Origin: a virus
Virus record (IMG/VR): IMGVR_UViG_3300032006_000049
Location: 1 to 30,833 of that record
DNA: 30,833 nt
Strand: one strand, 5' to 3'
Under the pieces are notes generated by a model, which had not been told where the DNA came from, did not search any database, and was given only the letters and a program-made list of their open reading frames with translations. The position numbers were made by a program, and so were the translations under genes. Positions 19,829 through 28,115 of this stretch are shown in pieces (position 1 is the stretch's first letter; each line of letters begins with the position of its first letter).

Positions 19829-21039
19829 TAGAAAAACAAATACTTAAACTGATGTTGAATAAAAAATTCTATACCCGATACAAAGGGAACATATCCCGAT
19901 CTGTATTTGAAGGAAATTTTGGATCTCTTTACGAAACTATTCAAAAAGCACACGAAAAATATGATAAAGATATTACACTTGGAGAGTTATATTCACTTCA
20001 TACTTCAGTGTATAATCCCTCATTAACGAGGGCTTCTAAAGAGCAATTCTCTAAGTTACTCGAAGACATAAAAGAAACTGAAGAGCCAAGCGAAAGTATT
20101 GCTAAGGATATTGTCCGCATAATGAATGATCGTGAGATTGCTAGGAGAATTGCTGTTGAATCTACTGAAATTTATAATGGTAAGGAAGCAAACTTTAATA
20201 CTATTTTAGATATAATTGATAAGCATAAAGCTGGATTACCTGATACTAAAATTGATTCTGTCACAACTAATATAAGTGATTTACTTAATGAATTAAATAA
20301 GACAACTCAATGGAAGTTTAATATTCCTGTATTAAGAGAGAATGTCTCGGGATTAGGTGCAGGTAATCTAGCTATTTTTTTTGCAAGACCTGAAACAGGA
20401 AAGACTGCCTTTTGGGTTAGCCTAGTCGGTGGACGTGGTGGCTTTGCAGAACAGGGTGCAGTAGTTCATGCTTTTATTAATGAAGAACCTGCGGTTAGAA
20501 CTCAAATGAGATTAATTAATTGTTATACAGGTATGACTAATGCTGAGATTACGGAGAACTTAGATAAGGCTCATGCTGAATGGGAAAAAATAAAACACAA
20601 TATAACTTTATTAGATACGATTGATTGGACAATTGATGATATTGATAGTCACTGTGAAAAATATAATCCTGATATAGTTGTTATTGATCAACTTGATAAG
20701 GTTGGAGTTGATGGATCATTTTCTCGAACCGATGAGAAGTTACGAGCCATCTATTCGGGTACTCGAGAAATTGCAAAGAGAAGAAAGTGTTGTGTTATTG
20801 CTATATCACAAGCATCTGCTGATGCCCATAATCGTGCATCTATTTCTTTTGACATGATGGAAAATTCTAAAACAGGTAAAGCTGCGGAAGCTGATTTAAT
20901 AATTGGAATTGGGAGAAATGTAACTGTTGATCCTACGGATCGAACAAGACACTTATGTATCAGTAAGAATAAAATAACAGGTTATCATGGAGAACCTGAT
21001 TGTGTATTTGATAAACGTATAAGTAGGTATAGTGCATGA
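19825..21039 (+). CDS. Replicative DnaB-like helicase (SF4)
   Basis: This 404-residue RecA-fold helicase has an N-terminal helical region (about 1-150), then Walker A ARPETGKT (187-194, K193), an FINEEP block (Glu of motif H1a), Walker B IVVIDQLDK (D288) and ISQAS (motif H3 Gln). It unwinds the fork as a hexamer. The start overlaps the preceding stop by four bases. Size and order (primase, small protein, helicase, polymerase) are usual for marine podoviruses. Confidence 0.92.
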   Translation: MIEKQILKLMLNKKFYTRYKGNISRSVFEGNFGSLYETIQKAHEKYDKDITLGELYSLHTSVYNPSLTRASKEQFSKLLEDIKETEEPSESIAKDIVRIMNDREIARRIAVESTEIYNGKEANFNTILDIIDKHKAGLPDTKIDSVTTNISDLLNELNKTTQWKFNIPVLRENVSGLGAGNLAIFFARPETGKTAFWVSLVGGRGGFAEQGAVVHAFINEEPAVRTQMRLINCYTGMTNAEITENLDKAHAEWEKIKHNITLLDTIDWTIDDIDSHCEKYNPDIVVIDQLDKVGVDGSFSRTDEKLRAIYSGTREIAKRRKCCVIAISQASADAHNRASISFDMMENSKTGKAAEADLIIGIGRNVTVDPTDRTRHLCISKNKITGYHGEPDCVFDKRISRYSA

Positions 21040-23069
21040 TAACAGTAGTTGATGTAGAAACTTCCTTTCAAAAAACACCTAATGGTGGTACTGATCCACT
21101 TCCATTTAACCCAAAGAACATACTGGTAAGTGTGGGGATTAATGATGAATATTATTTTACAAACCACAGTGAAAGAGTTGATGAGGGTTGCTATCATAAG
21201 ATTCAATCCATACTAGATCAGACTACATTATTAATAGGACATAATATTAAATTTGATTTAACTTGGTTATTAGAAGCAGGATTTAAATATGAGGGTCGAG
21301 TGTATGATACGATGTTAGGTGAGTATATTTTAAATCGTGGTATTCGTAAGAGTTTAACTTTGGATATGTGTTGTAGAAGACGAAAGATTGGCTCGAAAGA
21401 TAAAACAATACAGGAATTTCTAGATCGTGGTGTATCATTTGAAAATATACCAGCAGATGTTGTTGAAGAATATGGTAAAATAGATGTCGAAATAACTAGA
21501 AAATTATTTGATTCCCAAATGGAAGATTTTAAAATGGAAAAGAATAGAGGACTTCTACGAACCGTAAAAATGACAAATGAATTTCTTATAGTTTTAACAG
21601 ATATGGAACGTAATGGGATTAATATTAATAACGAAACTTTACTGGATGTAGAAAAACAGTACCGTGCAGAGTTTGCATACTTAAGACAGAAGATTGATAA
21701 GATTGTTTATGAAAAGATGGGTGATACTAAAATTAATTTAGCAAGTCCCGAACAATTATCATGGTTAATTTATTCTAAGAAACCTAAAGATAAGAACGAA
21801 TGGGCTAAAATTTTTAATATCGGAATTGATAAGAGCACAGGTAAGAATAAAAGAAGACCTCGTTATTCTTTCAGTATGTTTAGGGAATTAGTTAAACGTC
21901 ACACAGATCTTATCTATAAAACAACAGCTTCTCAATGTGAGTCCTGTAAAGGTAAAGGAGTAATACATAAAATTAAAGTTGATGGTACACCGTATAAAAA
22001 ATATACAAAATGTGCAGTTTGTGATGGTGACGGTTATATTTATAGTAGTATTGCTAAACTTGCAGGGTTTAATTTAAGACCCCGTAGTGTCTATGATGTA
22101 GCTGAAGCAGGATTTAGAACAGATAGAATTACATTAAATAAAATGGTTGGTTCTGCTGAAGGTGAACTTAAAGAATTTGTTGAAGCAATCATTAGGCATA
22201 ATGCTATTGACACTTACTTAAATACTTTTGTTGAGGGAATTAAAAATTTCACGAATGAAAATAGTTTATTACATCCTAAGTTTATGCAAGCCATTACGGC
22301 AACTGGACGTTTATCAAGTCGTGATCCTAACTTTCAAAACCAACCTAGAGGTAAGACATTCCCTATAAGAAAAGTTGTAACCTCTCGTTTCGAAGGTGGT
22401 AAGATATTAGAAATTGATTTCGCTCAACTAGAATTTAGAACGGCTGTATTCTTAGCCCAAGATAAGCAAGGGATGGAAGATATAAAAAATAAAATAGATG
22501 TGCATCAATACACTGCAGATGTTATTGGGGTGTCTAGGCAGGACGCAAAAGCACATACCTTTAAACCATTATATGGCGGTACAACAGGTACAGATGAAGA
22601 GAAAAGATATTATAAAAAATTTGCAGAGAAATATAAGGACATTACAGCATGGCATGGAAGATTACAAACAGAAGCCATTGAGTTAAAGCGACTTAAGTTA
22701 CCTACAGGTAGAGAATATTTATTTCCTTACGCAGAAAGAATGCCTTGGGGAGGATCAAGCTATAGTACACAAATAAAAAACTATCCTGTACAAGGTTTTG
22801 CAACAGCAGACATTGTACCATTAGCATGTATAAAAATATATGAACTAATGAAAGAACAAAAGGTAAAGAGTTTACTTATTAACACTGTCCATGATTCTAT
22901 TGTGGCTGATGTTTATCCTGATGAGGAAGCTGTAATGGGTAAGATATTTAAACAGGGTACGGCTTCTGTAATACCTGCATTGAAAAAATATTATGGAATT
23001 AATTTTAATATTCCACTTGACACTGAAGTCAAGTTGGGTTATAACTGGTTAGATATAAAGGAGGTATAA
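21036..23069 (+). CDS. Family A DNA polymerase with 3'-5' exonuclease
   Basis: This 677-residue replicative polymerase has an exonuclease domain with VVDVET (D6, E8), GHNIKFD (D74) and YGKID (Y146, D150). The polymerase shows TGRLSSRDPNFQNQPRG, motif A (ILEIDFAQLEFR), motif B (R501, K505, F509, Y513 in RQDAKAHTFKPLYGG) and motif C (NTVHDSI). F509 is the position of E. coli Pol I F762 and T7 Y526. In the thumb region a zinc-ribbon-like insert has CESCKGKG (C301, C304) and CAVCDGDG (C326, C329), the CxxCxGxG pattern of DnaJ. The ATG overlaps the helicase stop by four bases. Confidence 0.95.
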   Translation: MITVVDVETSFQKTPNGGTDPLPFNPKNILVSVGINDEYYFTNHSERVDEGCYHKIQSILDQTTLLIGHNIKFDLTWLLEAGFKYEGRVYDTMLGEYILNRGIRKSLTLDMCCRRRKIGSKDKTIQEFLDRGVSFENIPADVVEEYGKIDVEITRKLFDSQMEDFKMEKNRGLLRTVKMTNEFLIVLTDMERNGININNETLLDVEKQYRAEFAYLRQKIDKIVYEKMGDTKINLASPEQLSWLIYSKKPKDKNEWAKIFNIGIDKSTGKNKRRPRYSFSMFRELVKRHTDLIYKTTASQCESCKGKGVIHKIKVDGTPYKKYTKCAVCDGDGYIYSSIAKLAGFNLRPRSVYDVAEAGFRTDRITLNKMVGSAEGELKEFVEAIIRHNAIDTYLNTFVEGIKNFTNENSLLHPKFMQAITATGRLSSRDPNFQNQPRGKTFPIRKVVTSRFEGGKILEIDFAQLEFRTAVFLAQDKQGMEDIKNKIDVHQYTADVIGVSRQDAKAHTFKPLYGGTTGTDEEKRYYKKFAEKYKDITAWHGRLQTEAIELKRLKLPTGREYLFPYAERMPWGGSSYSTQIKNYPVQGFATADIVPLACIKIYELMKEQKVKSLLINTVHDSIVADVYPDEEAVMGKIFKQGTASVIPALKKYYGINFNIPLDTEVKLGYNWLDIKEV

Positions 23070-23072
23070 TAC

Positions 23073-23297
23073 ATGAGAAAAACAAATATAATAATTAAAG
23101 TACGTGACTTTGGATCTAATATAGATCCGTACTTTGGTATTGAAAAAATCATAGCTGATGATGAGCAAGCACAAACAGTTGCACAAAAGTATAATGATAT
23201 TGCTGAAGCTACAAAAGAAAAAGATACTAGATATTACGCTGTATCCCTATCATTAGTACCAGCTAAAAAAGATAATAATGACGACATACCATTTTAA
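23073..23297 (+). CDS. Small protein with an SSB-type DDIPF tail (74 aa)
   Basis: A perfect ribosome site AAAGGAGG precedes ATG 23073. The 74 residues read as one small alpha/beta domain (TNIIIKVRDFGSNI, then a helix with DDEQAQTVAQKYND, then YYAVSLSLVP), followed by a short linker and the C-terminal NNDDIPF. This ending matches the DDDIPF tip by which bacterial SSB proteins recruit replication and repair partners. The protein is too short for an SSB OB fold, so I do not call it an SSB. Position directly after DNA polymerase fits a fork factor that mimics the SSB tail. Confidence 0.78.
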   Translation: MRKTNIIIKVRDFGSNIDPYFGIEKIIADDEQAQTVAQKYNDIAEATKEKDTRYYAVSLSLVPAKKDNNDDIPF

Positions 23298-23308
23298 TAG
23301 GAGGTTAA

Positions 23309-23527
23309 ATGGACGTACCAATACTTGATGAAGAACTGGATGATTGGGGTAATGATGAGCAAGAAGAAGCTTATGATACCCTTCAGAAACTTAAACGAGA
23401 TTTTGAGGGTACCCCGACAAAACTATATATAAATAGAAATGAAGAGTTGCAGAGTTATCTAATGTGGTTCGCTCGTATGGAGAATTTACCCTATGAGTTA
23501 ACTGATGGGGAGACTAAGATATGTTAG
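23309..23527 (+). CDS. Acidic unknown protein (72 aa)
   Basis: This 72-residue protein starts MDVPILDEELDDWGNDEQEE, is strongly acidic, and ends with a more neutral part (LQSYLMWFARMENLPYELTD). GGAGG lies just before the ATG. An acidic DNA mimic is one idea; no domain recognised. Confidence 0.72.
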   Translation: MDVPILDEELDDWGNDEQEEAYDTLQKLKRDFEGTPTKLYINRNEELQSYLMWFARMENLPYELTDGETKIC

Positions 23528-23607
23528 GTCCCATATCAGAAGCTATAGTAGAACTTACATTTTTTGTTTCATTTTGGGTTTTAATTATTCATTTAATTAT
23601 TACTTGA
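23521..23607 (+). CDS. Very small single-TM protein (28 aa)
   Basis: ATG 23521 overlaps the end of the preceding gene. The 28 residues begin MLGPISEAIVELTFFVSFWV and finish in a hydrophobic LIIHLIIT, one membrane segment. Its stop falls inside the -35 box of the next promoter, the same arrangement as at 15353-15448. Small, so only moderate confidence. Confidence 0.5.
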   Translation: MLGPISEAIVELTFFVSFWVLIIHLIIT

Positions 23608-23632
23608 CTTTATAGTAAAATTAGTGTATACA
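23604..23632 (+). promoter_or_regulatory. Internal promoter before the 284-aa gene
   Basis: TTGACT (23604-23609) and TATACA (23627-23632), 17-base spacer, leaving a leader of about 25 bases with AAGGAG before ATG 23663. It would boost the second half of the replication operon. Confidence 0.65.
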
Positions 23633-23662
23633 GATTAATAATTAATAAGGAGAAAAATAAAT

Positions 23663-24517
23663 ATGACTGGTAATGAACTAGTAAATTTAGATAAAATGTC
23701 TAATGAAGAAATAATGAAAGCCATTGGACAGGATTCAGGTAGTGAAGTAGGTCCATCTGTCCCACGATTGGGGATCAACAGAAACCCTGAAGATGATGCA
23801 GGGAATAGATTACCTATAGGGAGTTACTTCTTGTATGATTCTACTATAGGGGAAAATGTCTATGGTCTTCCTGTTACTTTTAGACCTTTCATTAGTGCAA
23901 TGCAATACATGCATTTTGATCCTGAGAAAAATGAATATGTTAATCGTTCAATTATATTTAGAAATTGGAAAGATGAAGCTATTGATTTACAGGGTGGCAC
24001 AAAGTGTGGTAAAGTAACTCGAAAAGAAATGGAGGACTTAACACCCGAACAACAAGCAATCCAAAGACAAATTAGATGCTATAGACTTCTATATGGTTTA
24101 GTATCTTTTGAAGGAAAAAGAGCGAATGGTGAAAGCCATAGTTTAAAAAATATTCCTGCCTTATGGAGAGTAACAGGTACAGGATTTAGACCTGTTCAAG
24201 ATGCTGTTGAAAAAACTAAACGAGTAAAGAAATTAATGTTTACATTAAACTTTATTCTTAAATCCAGTAAGCAAAAGAAAGGTAGTAACGTCTTTTATGT
24301 ACCTGTAATTGATGTGGATTCTTCAGTTAATATTTCTATGTCAGAAGATGACAAAGCAACTTATAATATTTTTCAAGATATTATTAAGTCAGAAAATGAA
24401 GAGATTGCATCTTTATGGAAAACTGCTAAAGAGAAGTCACCAACAACTTCCGATGGTAGCACAGCAAAAATTGTAAAAGATGTTGAAGCAAATCCAGTTG
24501 AAATACTTTCTAAGTAA
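23663..24517 (+). CDS. Possible ssDNA-binding/recombination protein (284 aa)
   Basis: I do not recognise a family. The 284 residues have an acidic N-terminus, a strand-rich middle (GLPVTFRPFISAMQYMHFDP, later IIFRNWKDEAIDLQGGTKCG), a basic part (KTKRVKKLMFTLNFILKS) and a polar tail. Its own promoter and ribosome site suggest high expression. It lies between DNA polymerase and a RecB-like nuclease, where phages of this type often encode their single-strand-binding protein. The function is inferred from position and is uncertain. Confidence 0.72.
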   Translation: MTGNELVNLDKMSNEEIMKAIGQDSGSEVGPSVPRLGINRNPEDDAGNRLPIGSYFLYDSTIGENVYGLPVTFRPFISAMQYMHFDPEKNEYVNRSIIFRNWKDEAIDLQGGTKCGKVTRKEMEDLTPEQQAIQRQIRCYRLLYGLVSFEGKRANGESHSLKNIPALWRVTGTGFRPVQDAVEKTKRVKKLMFTLNFILKSSKQKKGSNVFYVPVIDVDSSVNISMSEDDKATYNIFQDIIKSENEEIASLWKTAKEKSPTTSDGSTAKIVKDVEANPVEILSK

Positions 24518-25413
24518 TGAACTCAATCCTTCACAAAGTACAATCTTACTTAGATAAAGTATCTAAAGAACCTGTTAAGATATCAGATAAATTAGTTGAA
24601 GAGTTTGGTGAAGCTTGTAAAGAATCTTTACGAAAACAATTTTCTGAAGAAAGACGAGAAAAGTTTCAGGTTAGGATGAGTAATGTAGGGAGACCTTTAT
24701 GCCAATTACAAATGGAAGCACAAAATGTAAAAGGTGAGGGTCAACCCTATAATGTTAAGATGCGTAATACCTTTGGTGATTTAATTGAAGCCTTAGCAAT
24801 GTTCGTATTAAAATCGTCAGGAGTAGAAATAGAAGATGAACAAAAAAAAGTTAAATATAAATTTAATGATTCCGAAATTGAAGGTCGACTTGATGTTAAG
24901 ATTGATCAGAAAGTTTGGGATATTAAAAGTGCGTCACCTTATTCCTTTGAAAAGAAATTTGGAGAAGCAGGTGGGTTTGAGGAAATAGCTAAAGAAGATG
25001 CCTTTGGTTATATTCCTCAAGGTTATCTTTATTCAGAATCAGAAAAAGTTCCATTTGGTGGATGGATTGTAATAAATAAATCAACAGGTGAATGGCTTGT
25101 GTGTGAAGTTCCATTAGCTGATGACCAATACAAAAAAGATGCATTAGAATTAGCAAATAAAAATACAAAAGCAATTAAAAGTAAAATTCCATTTAAACGA
25201 TGCTATAATGATATTGAAGAAACTTTTAGAACTAAAAAAACAGGCAACAAAGTTTTGGGTACAGTGTGTTCATTCTGCCCATACAAACTTCCTTGTTGGG
25301 GAAGCAAATTGCAGTTGTTACAACAACAGCAATCACAGGGTAAAAACCCGAAATGGGTTTGGTATACTGAAGTAAACAATCCGAGGAAAGATGACAACTA
25401 TACGAAGTCGTAA
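24517..25413 (+). CDS. PD-(D/E)XK exonuclease, Cas4/RecB-like, iron-sulfur type
   Basis: This 298-residue nuclease shows the RecB-family order: RPLC (C62), GDLIEAL, then GRLDVKI (D126), VWDIKSA (D135, K137) and QGYLY (Q168, Y172). The C-terminus has CSFCPYKLPC, C251-X2-C254-X5-C260. One Cys before and three after the nuclease core is the 4Fe-4S arrangement of Cas4 and AddB. It likely degrades or resects DNA in replication/recombination, or breaks down host DNA. The ATG shares a base with the previous stop. Confidence 0.85.
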   Translation: MNSILHKVQSYLDKVSKEPVKISDKLVEEFGEACKESLRKQFSEERREKFQVRMSNVGRPLCQLQMEAQNVKGEGQPYNVKMRNTFGDLIEALAMFVLKSSGVEIEDEQKKVKYKFNDSEIEGRLDVKIDQKVWDIKSASPYSFEKKFGEAGGFEEIAKEDAFGYIPQGYLYSESEKVPFGGWIVINKSTGEWLVCEVPLADDQYKKDALELANKNTKAIKSKIPFKRCYNDIEETFRTKKTGNKVLGTVCSFCPYKLPCWGSKLQLLQQQQSQGKNPKWVWYTEVNNPRKDDNYTKS

Positions 25414-25780
25414 AGCTAAGGGTCGTAGACTACAGAACTGGGTGAGAGATAGTTTGAGGGGTCTGTTTCTCGCCCTTACCGATGATGATGTTAAGGTTGC
25501 AATCATGGGTGAACGTGGTGCAGATGTTAAGTTATCAAAGAAAGCAAAAAGTGTATTCCCTTATGATATTGAATGCAAAAATACAAAGGGATGGAAAAAA
25601 ATTTATGATGCTTATGATCAAGCTGGGTCTCATGGGAATGACCAACCTTTGGTATTTATTAAAATGAATCACAGAAATCCATTAGCAATTGTTGATGCTA
25701 AACATTTTATGAGATTAAATAACGCAGGACTTTTAACTGAACCTGTAATGGTACGATATGAAAAAGATAAACACAAGTGA
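25391..25780 (+). CDS. Putative PD-(D/E)XK endonuclease (resolvase-like)
   Basis: This 129-residue protein starts in a basic RSRKAKGRRLQNWVRDSL helix, then GERGADVKLS and FPYDIECKN, the D...(D/E)XK pattern of small restriction-like or resolvase-type nucleases (D in GAD, E and K in IECKN). A later QAGSHGNDQPLVFIKMNH block supports the fold. It may cut branched DNA before packaging. It overlaps the Cas4-like gene by 23 bases, with GAGGAAAG as ribosome site. Confidence 0.78.
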   Translation: MTTIRSRKAKGRRLQNWVRDSLRGLFLALTDDDVKVAIMGERGADVKLSKKAKSVFPYDIECKNTKGWKKIYDAYDQAGSHGNDQPLVFIKMNHRNPLAIVDAKHFMRLNNAGLLTEPVMVRYEKDKHK

Positions 25781-25991
25781 TGTGAATGAAGTTTATAGTG
25801 AAGTCTTTCGTTTAATGACAAGACTTTGTCGAGATTATGAACCCTTGGCGGTATCGGGTGTTATGTTAGCACAAGCTTTAAGAATGTATAAAACACAATT
25901 ACCAATAGAAGATTTTGATTTATTAATAGATGAAATTATGGCAACGATTAAAGAAGATATAAAACCATTTGATGCACCAACATTAAATTGA
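25758..25991 (+). CDS. Unknown helical protein (77 aa)
   Basis: This 77-residue protein is all-helical in appearance: FRLMTRLCRDYEPLAVSGVM, then AQALRMYKTQLPIEDFDLLI. Small proteins with the EPLAVAGVM-like stretch recur in marine phage replication operons, to my recollection, without known function. Overlaps the preceding gene by 23 bases. Confidence 0.72.
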   Translation: MKKINTSDVNEVYSEVFRLMTRLCRDYEPLAVSGVMLAQALRMYKTQLPIEDFDLLIDEIMATIKEDIKPFDAPTLN

Positions 25992-25992
25992 T

Positions 25993-26322
25993 ATGAGTAA
26001 GAAGTTTGATTTTTTAAATTCGATTAAAGTTATTATAACACCTTGGGATAAAGGTTTTACTTGTGGTATTTTATTAGACAGTAGAAATAAAATGACCGAT
26101 GAGCAATACGAATTATGTTCTACTATAGCACGTGGCATGATAAAGCAGGCAACAACAGATCCTCATTCTACTTTTTTAGCAGGTATGAAAGGATTTGCAG
26201 ATGATCAAAAATATAAAAATACAAATGGAGGTATAAATGAAAAAGCTAAATTAGATGATACGGAAAATATTATTGATTTTTTAAAATACTTACAACGTAA
26301 ACGAAACAAGGAGTTAAATTAA
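25993..26322 (+). CDS. Unknown protein (109 aa)
   Basis: This 109-residue protein contains DEQYELCSTIARGMIKQATT (about 35-54) and DPHSTFLAGMKGFADD. The pattern is familiar from phage genomes but not assigned. The tail is charged. The ATG of the metallophosphoesterase overlaps its stop. Confidence 0.72.
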   Translation: MSKKFDFLNSIKVIITPWDKGFTCGILLDSRNKMTDEQYELCSTIARGMIKQATTDPHSTFLAGMKGFADDQKYKNTNGGINEKAKLDDTENIIDFLKYLQRKRNKELN

Positions 26323-27065
26323 TGGCTACACATTTAGTGATAGGGGATCCCCATTGCAATCCCAAAGCAAGCAATGATAGATTTTTATGGGCAGGAAAAA
26401 TGGCTCATGATCTAAAACCTGATACCATAATTTGCATGGGAGATTTTGCAAGTATGGATTCTTTATCAAGTTATGATAAAGGAAAGAAATCTTTTGAAGG
26501 TAGACGATACCGAAAAGATATTGACCATGCCCATGACGCATTAGAAAAGTTTAACAAAGGTCTCAATGGGAGACGACCAAGAAAGGTCATGCTTCTTGGT
26601 AATCATGAAGATAGAATAGATAGGATAATAGATGAAACCCCTGAACTTGATGGAACAATTAGTACAGAAGACCTTAACTTTAAAGAATTTGGCTGGGAGG
26701 TCATTCCATACCAAGAACCTATGGTGGTCGATGGTGTCCATTACTGCCACAATTTTCCTACTGGTATTATGGGTAAGCCTATTAGTGGGGACAATGTTGC
26801 TCGTTCGCTCTTATTAAAAAATAAAGTATCCTCTACAGTTGGGCATTGTCATATGTTTGATTATTCTATGTGTACAACACCAATGGGTAAGAAAGTAATT
26901 GGTTTATCTGCGGGATGTTACTTGCATCATAAAGAAGAATATGCTAGAAGTACTCAACGTATGTGGTGGAGTGGTTTAATAGTTAAACGTAATGTTAAAC
27001 AAGGTGAATATGATCTTGAAACTATTAAATACAATACTATAAAGAGGAAATATGGTAGAAGATAA
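26322..27065 (+). CDS. Calcineurin-like metallophosphoesterase
   Basis: This 247-residue enzyme carries all metal-binding motifs of the family: GDPHC (D9, H11), GDFAS (D41), GNHED (N94, H95), a His near 143 (YCHNF) and GHCH (H175, H177). It cleaves phosphoester bonds with two metal ions; the substrate is unknown, possibly nucleotides or RNA/DNA ends. Single domain, no membrane segment. It sits in the nucleotide/DNA-processing end of the early operon. Confidence 0.88.
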   Translation: MATHLVIGDPHCNPKASNDRFLWAGKMAHDLKPDTIICMGDFASMDSLSSYDKGKKSFEGRRYRKDIDHAHDALEKFNKGLNGRRPRKVMLLGNHEDRIDRIIDETPELDGTISTEDLNFKEFGWEVIPYQEPMVVDGVHYCHNFPTGIMGKPISGDNVARSLLLKNKVSSTVGHCHMFDYSMCTTPMGKKVIGLSAGCYLHHKEEYARSTQRMWWSGLIVKRNVKQGEYDLETIKYNTIKRKYGRR

Positions 27066-27270
27066 AGTAAATTCACCATCACACTACCTTAAAGGTAGAA
27101 AAGAAACTATTGAAGTTATTCAAGATGGAATGACCGATGATGAGTACCATGGATACCTTAAAGGTAATGTATTAAAATATGTATCACGTTATAAATTTAA
27201 AGGAGAACCATTGGAAGATTTAAAAAAAGCACAGTGGTATTTAAATAGATTAATAAAGGAGGTAGAGTAA
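27052..27270 (+). CDS. DUF3310 protein (nucleotide kinase-like)
   Basis: This 72-residue protein shows the DUF3310 pattern: PSHYLKGRKETIEVIQD, then YLKGNVLKYVSRYKFKG and LKKAQWYLNRLI. Members are common in phages and are sometimes annotated as SaV-like nucleotide kinases without clear catalytic proof. Overlaps the metallophosphoesterase end by 14 bases and the next ATG by one. Confidence 0.88.
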   Translation: MVEDKVNSPSHYLKGRKETIEVIQDGMTDDEYHGYLKGNVLKYVSRYKFKGEPLEDLKKAQWYLNRLIKEVE

Positions 27271-27458
27271 TGGGTGCAGTAAAACAGGCATTGATTGAAG
27301 TTGAAGATTTAGTTTGTGGTTGTCTTCAACAACATAAAACACTAAACCAAACTATTAGAGATCTAAAAGAGATTTATAATAAAGAAGGAAAATTTAATAC
27401 TTATTTATTAGATGAAGATTTAATAGAGGATAAGTATTATCAGTTTAAAGGCTATTAA
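27270..27458 (+). CDS. Small unknown protein (62 aa)
   Basis: This 62-residue acidic protein has a helical start, VKQALIEVEDLVCGCLQQHK, and an acidic Tyr-rich end. TAATG overlap with DUF3310. No domain recognised. Confidence 0.68.
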   Translation: MGAVKQALIEVEDLVCGCLQQHKTLNQTIRDLKEIYNKEGKFNTYLLDEDLIEDKYYQFKGY

Positions 27459-27476
27459 TATAAGGAGGAAAAGAGA

Positions 27477-27698
27477 ATGGCTAGTAACTCAAAAGACAAA
27501 CCAACTATACAACAACCCCAAAGAACTTTTTTAATAAGTTCTACACAATTGACAGATATCATGCGATATCTCATGACACGACCCTATGGTGAAGTTGTTA
27601 AGTTAATGAATATGCTTGCAACATTAAATAAATTGGATTCAAAAATAGGGGCTGACTTTGTTAAACAACAAGCAGTAGAAACCAATGTCAAAAAATGA
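27477..27698 (+). CDS. Small unknown helical protein (73 aa)
   Basis: Strong ribosome site (AAGGAGG) before the ATG. The 73 residues have a polar start and then helices (TQLTDIMRYLMTRPYGEVVK, MNMLATLNKLDS). No family recognised. Confidence 0.7.
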   Translation: MASNSKDKPTIQQPQRTFLISSTQLTDIMRYLMTRPYGEVVKLMNMLATLNKLDSKIGADFVKQQAVETNVKK

Positions 27699-27918
27699 TA
27701 TCAGTAAACACACAGGTCTTTTATTTGAACTGAAGATTGGTTTAAATAAAAACAATGCTTTGGTAATAGATTATGGTGGAAAACCTGTAGCTAAAATAAG
27801 AGAAGCATTAAAAGAATATAAGTATCATGCAAACTTATGTGCTGCTGTTATCAATCATGCCAATTCTGTTGGTAAAAAACTTGAAGAAGATGTCAAGAAA
27901 TTGATTCAAACTATTTAA
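27685..27918 (+). CDS. Small unknown protein (77 aa)
   Basis: This 77-residue protein reads LLFELKIGLNKNNALVIDYG, then helices up to a Lys-rich end. Overlaps the preceding gene by 14 bases and the next by one (TAATG). No family recognised. Confidence 0.68.
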   Translation: MSKNDISKHTGLLFELKIGLNKNNALVIDYGGKPVAKIREALKEYKYHANLCAAVINHANSVGKKLEEDVKKLIQTI

Positions 27919-28115
27919 TGAATTGTTGGCATTGTAACACAAAATTAATTTGGGGTGGAGACCATGATATTAACGAAGAAAATGAAGATTATTCTATCGT
28001 AACTAACTTGTCTTGCCCTAAATGTTATACTTTAGTTGAGGTTTATTATCCATCAAACAAATTAAAAAGGGAATATAAAAATGAATCCAAAACAGATGAG
28101 AAAGATTCGCCATAA
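27918..28115 (+). CDS. Zinc-ribbon protein (65 aa)
   Basis: The 65 residues start MNCWHCNTKLIWGGDHDI and continue to LSCPKCYTLVEVYYP. CxxC at residues 3-6 and a second CPKC near 33-36 form a four-Cys zinc ribbon, followed by a charged tail. Small zinc ribbons of this type are frequent in phages; they may touch DNA or RNA polymerase, but no role is known. Confidence 0.78.
   Translation: MNCWHCNTKLIWGGDHDINEENEDYSIVTNLSCPKCYTLVEVYYPSNKLKREYKNESKTDEKDSP

Noticed and set aside
19528-19953. 141-codon minus-strand ORF
   Set aside because: It lies across the primase end, the coiled-coil gene and the helicase start, all of which are well supported on the plus strand.
23663-24517. Calling the 284-residue protein an SSB outright
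   Set aside because: Position suggests it, but I see no OB-fold signature or acidic tail, so only a tentative label is given.
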